Of a stretch of DNA of 24,662 nucleotides, positions 6,703 through 11,646 are shown piece after piece. Each line of letters starts with the position of its first letter. The stretch's first letter is position 1. Origin of the DNA: Thermoplasmata archaeon (GTDB taxonomy: Archaea > Thermoplasmatota > Thermoplasmata > UBA10834 > DTMW01); NCBI GenBank assembly GCA_029858465.1, contig JAOUEZ010000003.1:1-24662 (forward strand). The letters are read 5' to 3'. Made by a program: the position numbers and the translations under genes. Under the pieces are notes generated by a model, which was not told the origin of the DNA, ran no database searches, and was given only the letters and a program-made list of their open reading frames with translations.

Positions 6703-6797
6703 GGGCCCGTAGCTTAGTTTGGTTGGAGCACCCGGCTGATAATCTTCATCGAAGATCCGAAACCGGGAGGTCACCGGTTCAAATCCGGTTGGGCCCA
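6703..6797 (+). tRNA. tRNA-Ile(GAU) with 20-nt intron at 37/38
   Basis: The acceptor stem pairs GGGCCCG (6703-6709) with TGGGCCC (6790-6796), with discriminator A at 6797. The anticodon stem CCCGG (6731-6735) pairs with CCGGG (6763-6767). The anticodon is GAT at 6738-6740. The T-arm is ACCGG-TTCAAAT-CCGGT. The anticodon loop is interrupted by 20 nt. No CCA is encoded. After splicing the molecule is about 75 nt, normal for archaeal tRNA-Ile. The last 18 bases plus the next base (6780-6798) recur exactly at 8376-8394. Confidence 0.95.
6742..6761 (+). other. tRNA-Ile intron
   Basis: Twenty bases inserted after nucleotide 37, the canonical archaeal intron site. It contains the perfect hairpin ATCTTC-ATC-GAAGAT, which would be the intron side of a bulge-helix-bulge cut by tRNA-splicing endonuclease. 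Exact borders may shift by one base because A flanks both ends. Confidence 0.8.
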
Positions 6798-6868
6798 CTG
6801 TTCATACTGGCTGACTACAAAAAGGTACATTTTCTGCGATTTTCTGCAACTGGATAATCAATGACAAT

Positions 6869-6955
6869 CTAGTAGATGGTGCACATGACGACCCCGATCA
6901 AAATGAAAATAACGATTGCTGATACCACTACAATTATTTTCATCTTCTTGCTCAT
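6869..6955 (-). CDS. Small single-helix membrane peptide, 28 aa
   Basis: ATG at 6955 reads MSKKMKIIVVVSAIVIFILI and ends GVVMCTIY before TAG. It has a Lys-rich start and one transmembrane helix. A GGAG Shine-Dalgarno lies 9 bp upstream, and AT-rich GAATTAATTATC further up could be a promoter. It resembles the 38- and 42-residue peptides at 5040-5229 in size and build, though not clearly in sequence. It is probably either a tiny membrane peptide or a chance ORF. Confidence 0.4.
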   Translation of the reverse strand: MSKKMKIIVVVSAIVIFILIGVVMCTIY

Positions 6956-7147
6956 CGCATTCAACTCCTGGGGGTGACTTTTTAATCAGATAATTAATTC
7001 TTATCTTCCCACCATTTCTATCATCGCTTCTGTCCAAGAAATTTCAAAAAACTTCTCCACGTCATTGAAATATCGACGGCTTGCCATACATGTTCTATAT
7101 GAATGAAAAAACGTGAAAAAGATTTGAGAGTTGCCAAAGAGTCAATC

Positions 7148-7166
7148 AGAAAAAAATTTATAAATT
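7148..7166 (+). promoter_or_regulatory. BRE/TATA promoter of the flavodoxin pair
   Basis: CAGAAAAAAATTTATAAAT is an excellent BRE plus TATA match. It ends about 28 bp before the ATG at 7194, and GGGGAGAGGGGG between them provides a Shine-Dalgarno. Confidence 0.65.
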
Positions 7167-7193
7167 CATAATATCGGGGAGAGGGGGCCGCTC

Positions 7194-7676
7194 ATGAAAA
7201 TTGAATATTATCATGCTTCGGAATACGGTAATGGGGCGAAGGTCGCAGAGGAGTTCAAGAGGATTATGGCAACCAAAGGGATCGTTGTGAATGTCCACCA
7301 CGTACGGGAAGTGAAGCCCAGGGAGATCCCGGCTGCGGATCTATACTTATTCAGCTCGCCAGGCCGAATGGGAAAGCCAATCGGGGGTATGCGTCGATTC
7401 CTGAAGAAGATTAATTTGCCCTCCGAGTCCCGCTATGCGATTCTGGTCACAGAAATGAATCCCCAGCCAGATAAGAAGACCGGGAGGATGCCGACCGAGG
7501 AAGAGTTAGGGCGGTGTCAGCTGGTCATTCCGAAAATGAATGAAATCCTTCAGGCCAAGGGATTCAAGAAGGTCGCCGATGGCAAGATTTATGTCACGGG
7601 CATCAAGGGACCGCTAGAAGAGGGATGGCAGGGCAAGGTAGAGGAGTTCGTATCCGTCATTCTCAGCTCATCTTGA
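7194..7676 (+). CDS. Flavodoxin-like protein (first of pair)
   Basis: A 160-residue protein with the flavodoxin fold pattern. The N-terminal strand MKIEYYHA leads into the phosphate-loop equivalent SEYGNGAKVAEEF. Then come VNVHHVREV, ADLYLFSSPGRMGKPIGGM (FMN-stacking loop region) and a C-terminal stretch VTGIKGPLEEGWQGKVEEF. The family is probably FMN-binding and electron-carrying or redox-sensing in the cytoplasm. The loop reads S-E-Y-G-N-G-A rather than the classic S/T-x-T-G-x-T, so flavin binding may differ. A segment KKTGRMPTEEELGRCQ is characteristic of this archaeal subgroup. The gene has a strong promoter and ribosome-binding site and is followed 55 bp later by a second flavodoxin on the same strand. 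The redox partner is unknown. Confidence 0.75.
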   Translation: MKIEYYHASEYGNGAKVAEEFKRIMATKGIVVNVHHVREVKPREIPAADLYLFSSPGRMGKPIGGMRRFLKKINLPSESRYAILVTEMNPQPDKKTGRMPTEEELGRCQLVIPKMNEILQAKGFKKVADGKIYVTGIKGPLEEGWQGKVEEFVSVILSSS

Positions 7677-7731
7677 GGGGGACTCCTGCAGATATAGTGT
7701 TGAAAAAAGAAGGCAAAAGGGAGGAGACAAA

Positions 7732-8232
7732 ATGAAAGCTTTAGTTGCATATATGTCCTCGACGGGAAATACCAAAAAAGTCGCCGAGGCAATCTATGGA
7801 GAAATCAACTGCGAGAAAGAAATCAAGCCTATCAGCGAAGTAGAAGACATCGCAGTCTGGGACATCGCATTTCTGGGATTCCCGACCCATGGGTACGGCC
7901 CGGATAAGAAGACAAAGAGAATCATCGAGGGGCTCTGCACGAAGGGCAGAAAAGTCGCTTTGTTTGTGACACATGCCGCCCCAGAAAACGAACCCGAGGT
8001 TGCAGAATGGATGACGAAATTCAAGCAGGCGGCCTCCGGCGCGGAAGTCGTGGGCTTCTTCGATTGTCAGGGACAACTCTCGAAAGGGACGAAGCTCATC
8101 ATGAAGATAGCCCCCAACAAAGAATTGAGATCTCAGGCGAAGAGGGACAATAGCAAGGGTCAGCCCGATCAGGCAAGGCTCGAAAAGGCCCGGGTTTTCG
8201 CAAGGGACACCATGAATAATTTCCGCCCTTAG
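7732..8232 (+). CDS. Flavodoxin family protein (second of pair)
   Basis: A 166-residue flavodoxin. MKALVAYMSSTGNTKKVAEA carries the classic FMN phosphate loop S-S-T-G-N-T. WDIAFLGFPTHGYGPDKKTK corresponds to the second flavin loop, and KVALFVTHAAPENEP to the third strand. The later segment VVGFFDCQGQLS and the Lys/Arg-rich C-terminus resemble the short flavodoxins grouped in Pfam Flavodoxin_3. It should bind FMN and shuttle electrons in the cytoplasm. GGGAGGAG lies 5 bp before the ATG. It is co-directional with the preceding flavodoxin-like gene, so probably one transcript ending at the hairpin at 8279-8303. The physiological partner is not shown; the hdr operon in this window is a candidate by function only. 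Confidence 0.85.
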   Translation: MKALVAYMSSTGNTKKVAEAIYGEINCEKEIKPISEVEDIAVWDIAFLGFPTHGYGPDKKTKRIIEGLCTKGRKVALFVTHAAPENEPEVAEWMTKFKQAASGAEVVGFFDCQGQLSKGTKLIMKIAPNKELRSQAKRDNSKGQPDQARLEKARVFARDTMNNFRP

Positions 8233-8260
8233 AAAAGCCCGTAGGTAAAGAAACGTAAAG

Positions 8261-8279
8261 CAGGAATAAGGGTTTTTCG
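8261..8279 (-). repeat. Degenerate copy of the palindromic motif
   Basis: Minus-strand CGAAAAACCCTTATTCCTG keeps the core A-rich/CCTTAT/CCTG pattern. On the minus strand it would point into the 3' end of the second flavodoxin gene, where no minus-strand gene is evident. It is probably a relic. Confidence 0.4.
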
Positions 8280-8303
8280 AGGGGCTTGTAGCCCCTCCTT
8301 TCT
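8279..8303 (+). terminator. Hairpin terminator after the flavodoxin pair
   Basis: An 8-bp stem GAGGGGCT/AGCCCCTC with a TGT loop is followed by CTTTCT. It lies 47 bp after the second flavodoxin stop. The pyrimidine tail is not a pure T-run, but the stem is perfect. Confidence 0.6.
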
Positions 8304-8353
8304 GTACCTTCCCGAGATGTCGATAAATTGCCTATCTTGTACCTTTTTCGTTT

Positions 8354-8397
8354 AAGCCAGTAAATTTGCTGGGCACAAATCCGGTTGGGCCCACCGC
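8354..8397 (+). repeat. Duplicated tRNA-Ile 3' end (att-like), copy 1
   Basis: Bases 8376-8394 are an exact 19-bp copy of the tRNA-Ile 3' end plus its next base (6780-6798). There is no tRNA body upstream. The preceding GCCAGTAAAT is also found in altered form before the third copy at 11233. Together they look like a duplicated boundary segment. Confidence 0.75.
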
Positions 8398-8414
8398 TCT
8401 TTCTTTAGAGGAAT

Positions 8415-8444
8415 CGAAAAAAGCCTCGAAAAAGGGTTGAGGAC
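8415..8444 (+). repeat. 3'-end-type repeat, copy 3
   Basis: CGAAAAAAGCCTCGAAAAAG followed by GGTTGAGGAC. It matches the repeats that overlap gene stops at 2427, 4678 and 11167, but here it lies in the gap before the TBP gene rather than at a stop codon. Confidence 0.55.
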
Positions 8445-8503
8445 ACGGCATGCTTATTGTTTCATGACAGACCAGCAGAGTTTGTCGTATGGATTTCGTG
8501 ATA

Positions 8504-8521
8504 ACAAAGCCTTATGTCTTG
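8504..8521 (+). promoter_or_regulatory. Putative promoter of tbp
   Basis: ACAAAGCCTTATGTCTTG is centred about 29 bp before the ATG. It shares AAAGCCTTAT with the palindromic motif core, which suggests that this core is a promoter sequence in this organism. Without the palindrome arms. Confidence 0.45.
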
Positions 8522-8540
8522 ATGATGATTAGAGGACGTT

Positions 8541-9110
8541 ATGACAAAGATAAGAATCGAGAATGTCGTCGCATCAACATCGCTTGACAGAGAGTTGGAT
8601 CTGCATGCAATTTCACTTGCCCTCGAAGGCGCGGAGTACGACCCCGAGCGATTCCCTGGCCTAATCTATAGGCTGAAGGAGCCGAAGACCGCATCTTTAC
8701 TTTTCAGAAGCGGCAAGATCGTTTGCACGGGCGGGAAGAGCCTCGTGGACGTCAAGATGGCGATAAGCAAAGTCACGAAGCAGCTCGAGGCCGCTGGCAT
8801 CCACATCAAGATCGAGCCGAAGATAGAGGTGCAGAATATCGTCGCCTCATCCGACCTTGAGTCGGAGATAAATCTCAACGCGGTCGCGATCAGCCTCGGA
8901 TTGGAGAGGGTCGAATACGAGCCGGAGCAGTTCCCTGGGCTCGTTTATAGAGTCGCCTCTCCGAAGGTCGTCATCCTTTTGTTCGGAACAGGAAAACTCG
9001 TCTGCACTGGCGCCCGGACGCCTGAGGATGTCGAAGTCGCAGTGAACAAGATCGCCGAAGAACTCAGGGTGGCAGGTCTTCTTCTTTCTGAGAGGGGCGC
9101 AACCAATTAG
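8541..9110 (+). CDS. tbp: TATA-box-binding protein (TBP)
   Basis: A 189-residue protein made of two imperfect direct repeats (about residues 4-90 and 98-182), the saddle of archaeal/eukaryotic TBP. Repeat 1 has IENVVASTSLDRELDL, FPGLIYRLKEPK and SLLFRSGKIVCTGGKS. Repeat 2 has VQNIVASSDLESEINL, FPGLVYRVASPK and ILLFGTGKLVCTGART. It binds the TATA box, bends DNA and recruits TFB and RNA polymerase. The length is normal for archaea. The ATG follows the Shine-Dalgarno GAGGA by 4 bp. It sits between two tRNA-Ile 3'-end copies and next to a beta-helix surface gene, an unexpected place for a core transcription factor. It may be the only copy or an extra one; the window cannot tell. Confidence 0.97.
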   Translation: MTKIRIENVVASTSLDRELDLHAISLALEGAEYDPERFPGLIYRLKEPKTASLLFRSGKIVCTGGKSLVDVKMAISKVTKQLEAAGIHIKIEPKIEVQNIVASSDLESEINLNAVAISLGLERVEYEPEQFPGLVYRVASPKVVILLFGTGKLVCTGARTPEDVEVAVNKIAEELRVAGLLLSERGATN

Positions 9111-9117
9111 CACTGGT

Positions 9118-9138
9118 CAGAAAAAGCCTTATCTCCTG
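9118..9138 (+). promoter_or_regulatory. Palindromic upstream motif, plus-strand copy for 9194-11182
   Basis: CAGAAAAAGCCTTATCTCCTG, one G shorter than the minus-strand copies, about 66 bp before the ATG. The downstream GAGAAAGCTTTTAAGCC (9142-9158) is a better TATA candidate and has a close match before the other NosD-like gene, so the palindrome may be an operator here. Confidence 0.6.
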
Positions 9139-9193
9139 CTGGAGAAAGCTTTTAAGCCAAATGAATTTAATTCGGCGGTAGGGGAGAAAATAA

Positions 9194-11182
9194 ATGGCTA
9201 TTATTGATAGGGGAAATATTAAACAGCAAAATAGACCGAAAAAGTCCTTCTGCGTGTTCATAATAGTTGCCTTTACCATTGTCATAATGATAATATCGCT
9301 ATTGCACCCGCAGGAATTGAATAATACTCCTCATGACTCTCCTGCTCCTGCAAGAATTACATTTTCAACACATGCCCCTATCTATATCGATGGCAATGCA
9401 GGATTTCTCGGACCGAACGCATCTACGGGGATAAGTTGGGGAAGTGGCACAGCATCGGATCCGTACATCATTGCTGATTGGGACATAAACGCATCTTCCG
9501 CAAACGGAATTGATGTACGAAATTCTGATGTGAATTTTACAATTAGAAACTGCTATATCCATGATGGTGTCGGAAATATTTACTATGGCATCTCTCTTAA
9601 TAATGTATCTAATGGCTCTATGATTGACAACATATGCTCAAACAATTGGTTTGGCATATATCCATACTCATCGAGCAATAACATTATGAGCAACAACAAC
9701 TGCTCAAACAATAATTGGGGCATATTAATGCGCTATTCTGGCAATAACATTTTGAGCAACAATACCTGCCGTGTGAACAATTATGAGGGTATAGTTATTG
9801 ACAACTTATGTAGCAACAATATTTTGAGCAACAATAACTGCTCGAACAATAACGACGATGGCATATATATCGATCAATCGAGCAATAATACTCTGAGCAA
9901 CAACAACTGCTCGAATGGTGATTATGGCATAATTATCACCGCCTCGAGTAGCAATAACGTTCTGAGCAACAACATCTGCTCATGGAACAATCTGTATGGC
10001 ATAGCTATCTACTCATCGAGCAACAACACTCTGAGCAACAATAATTGCTCGAATAATGATTATGGCATATGGCTCGAAATGTCAAGTCATAACATTATTA
10101 GCAATAACACCTGTATCTCGAACGAGTATGATGGCATATTACTCTACATATCGAGCAACAACAATTCCTTGAGCAACAATACCTGCTCAAAAAGTTGGGC
10201 TGGCATAGATCTATACTCATCACATCATAATACTCTCATAAACAACAAATGCTCGAACAATTCGGAGGGCATTCATTTCGAGGATTCAAGTAATAATAAT
10301 CTATTTGATAACAACTGCAGCTCGAACGATTATCATGGCATTTATTTCGACTCATCGAACAACAACAATTACTTGAGCAACAACAATTGCAGTTCGAATA
10401 TTGAGAATGGCATATATCTTTATCACTCGAGCAACAATACGCTGCGCAACAACACCTGCTCGAACAATTATAATGGCATATATATTGCAGACTCAAATAA
10501 CAACACTCTGATAGACAACAACTGCAGCTTTAACGATGAAGATGGCATATTTCTCTTCCAATCGAGCAACAACAATAATTTGATCAACAATACCTGCTCG
10601 AACAATGACTATGGCATAGACCTTAGCTTATCGTTTGGCAACAAGCTCTGCAACAACACCTGCATCTCGAACTTAGGGGATGGTTTTATTTTTTACTCAT
10701 CAGACAACAATACTCTAAGCAATAACAATTGCAGCTCGAACAATGGGAAGGGTATAGTCCTCATCGACTCGCGTAACAACAACATAATCTGGAATCAACT
10801 GTGCTATAACGGCTGGGAGGGCATTTATATTTCAGATAGTGATTGTTCTAATAATACGATCTGGAACAACACTTTCATAGACAACAACGGCGCGAGCAGC
10901 ACATACGATCCAAGTCACATACAAGCACGCGATGACGGGACGAACAACTGGTGGAACAGCACAGAAGGATATGGCAACTACTGGTCGGATTGGACAACTC
11001 CCGACAATGTCCCACCTTGGGGAATAGTCGACAATCCCTACAATATATCCGGGAGCGCAGGAGCGAAGGACTACTATCCTCAGACAAATGCTCCGATAAT
11101 TCCTGAGCCTTCGATTATCATTCTCGCGGGAATCATGATGATGATATTCCTGATAATTGGCAGGGCGAGAAAAAAGCCTTGA
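9194..11182 (+). CDS. Large surface beta-helix (NosD-like) protein, Asn/Ser/Cys-rich, PEP-like C-terminal tail
   Basis: A 662-residue secreted protein. The N-terminus has a hydrophobic signal/anchor (about 19-36). It shares the module HAPIYIDGNAGFLGPNAS with the paralogue at 2448-3935. From about 115 to 560 come roughly twenty rungs of 22-24 residues, consensus G-I-x-L-x-x-S-S-N-N-T-L-S-N-N-N-C-S-N-N, forming a right-handed parallel beta-helix. Nearly every rung keeps Cys at the same position. The C-terminal domain has NWWNSTEGYGNYWSDW and NPYNISGSAGAKDYYPQT. The end is IPEPS, a hydrophobic helix and RARKKP. It is probably exported and anchored through an archaeosortase-like route. Codon repetition makes the DNA itself repetitive. 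GGGGAGA precedes the ATG. The function is likely structural or ligand-binding; no enzyme motif is seen. Confidence 0.88.
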   Translation: MAIIDRGNIKQQNRPKKSFCVFIIVAFTIVIMIISLLHPQELNNTPHDSPAPARITFSTHAPIYIDGNAGFLGPNASTGISWGSGTASDPYIIADWDINASSANGIDVRNSDVNFTIRNCYIHDGVGNIYYGISLNNVSNGSMIDNICSNNWFGIYPYSSSNNIMSNNNCSNNNWGILMRYSGNNILSNNTCRVNNYEGIVIDNLCSNNILSNNNCSNNNDDGIYIDQSSNNTLSNNNCSNGDYGIIITASSSNNVLSNNICSWNNLYGIAIYSSSNNTLSNNNCSNNDYGIWLEMSSHNIISNNTCISNEYDGILLYISSNNNSLSNNTCSKSWAGIDLYSSHHNTLINNKCSNNSEGIHFEDSSNNNLFDNNCSSNDYHGIYFDSSNNNNYLSNNNCSSNIENGIYLYHSSNNTLRNNTCSNNYNGIYIADSNNNTLIDNNCSFNDEDGIFLFQSSNNNNLINNTCSNNDYGIDLSLSFGNKLCNNTCISNLGDGFIFYSSDNNTLSNNNCSSNNGKGIVLIDSRNNNIIWNQLCYNGWEGIYISDSDCSNNTIWNNTFIDNNGASSTYDPSHIQARDDGTNNWWNSTEGYGNYWSDWTTPDNVPPWGIVDNPYNISGSAGAKDYYPQTNAPIIPEPSIIILAGIMMMIFLIIGRARKKP

Positions 11183-11196
11183 AAGGGTTTTGGGTC
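11167..11196 (+). repeat. 3'-end repeat, copy 4
   Basis: GAGAAAAAAGCCTTGAAAGG followed by GTTTTGGGTC. It spans the stop codon of the 662-residue gene, as copy 1 does for its paralogue. Confidence 0.6.
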
Positions 11197-11231
11197 ATTC
11201 TCCCGAAATCTCCAGAATGCAAATTAGATTT

Positions 11232-11270
11232 AGGCCAGTTAATCAAGGTTGGTGCCGGATGGGCCCACCA
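11232..11270 (+). repeat. Degenerate tRNA-Ile 3' end (att-like), copy 2
   Basis: GCCGGATGGGCCCAC at 11254-11268 matches the tRNA-Ile 3' end in 13 of 15 positions. GGCCAGTTAATC upstream and CACTC downstream also parallel the copy at 8354-8399. The two copies bracket tbp and the large beta-helix gene as direct repeats. Confidence 0.55.
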
Positions 11271-11278
11271 CTCACCTT

Positions 11279-11300
11279 TTGGAAAAAGCCTTATCTCATG
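11279..11300 (+). promoter_or_regulatory. Palindromic upstream motif, plus-strand copy
   Basis: TTGGAAAAAGCCTTATCTCA keeps the full core but not the arms. It lies about 47 bp before the ATG at 11336, so it may drive the small broken gene there. Confidence 0.5.
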
Positions 11301-11335
11301 CCGAGATTCCGATAAATCATTTATCATTATTGATA

Positions 11336-11493
11336 ATGTTCCAGTACGAATATGTGGATTTTTTTTGCCTGACGCAATCGGAATGGTATCACTTGAAGAG
11401 GCAGCAATATTCGCTGCGATCCATCTCAAGGAGATGACGCAGAACGTGCGAGCCGTTCTTTATGATGGAATTTCCGGAGAGACCTACCTCTGA
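11336..11493 (+). pseudogene. Small gene interrupted by a frameshift at a T8 run
   Basis: From ATG at 11336 the frame reads MFQYEYVDFF and is then lost at a run of eight T (11359-11366). A shift of one base back continues as LPDAIGMVSLEEAAIFAAIH, then LKEMTQNVRAVLYDGISGET, ending YL and TGA at 11491-11493. Joined, this gives about 52 residues of ordinary composition. The shift could be a real mutation, a homopolymer base-count error, or -1 slippage on T-TTT-TTT. The palindromic motif lies upstream and a strong terminator follows. No family is recognised. The only long uninterrupted frame here needs a TTG inside the previous gene and reads through the tRNA-like repeat, so it was not chosen. 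Confidence 0.45.
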
Positions 11494-11515
11494 GCCTATG
11501 CCAAGATATTATTAT

Positions 11516-11540
11516 GAGGCGCGTCAGCGCCTCATTTTCT
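11516..11540 (+). terminator. Hairpin terminator
   Basis: A perfect 7-bp GC-rich stem GAGGCGC/GCGCCTC with loop GTCA is followed by ATTTTCT. It lies 22 bp after the small interrupted gene, supporting that this stretch is transcribed. Confidence 0.65.
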
Positions 11541-11646
11541 ATTTAATTGGTTAATATTTCTATTTTATTGGCCTTCTGAGTCATCTTCATTGGATTTGGC
11601 GTTGTCTTTTTTACCTTAGTTCGAAATATCCTTTGACGATAACAAC

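Noticed and set aside
6800..8376. A complete integrated mobile element between tRNA copies
   Set aside because: No integrase, replication or transfer gene is present. Only the repeated tRNA end supports it, so it is given as a footprint rather than an element.
8354..8397. A second tRNA gene
   Set aside because: Only the last 19 bases match the tRNA-Ile end. No anticodon arm, D-arm or 5' acceptor strand lies upstream.
9600..10830. Regularly spaced repeats suggesting a CRISPR or satellite array
   Set aside because: The period is about 66-72 bp, varies, stays in frame and encodes beta-helix rungs. There are no conserved direct repeats with unique spacers.
11179..11493. 104-residue frame with a TTG start at the end of the large beta-helix gene
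   Set aside because: Its first half translates through the 3' repeat, the tRNA-like repeat and the upstream motif. The coding-looking part is better explained by the short frameshifted gene from 11336.
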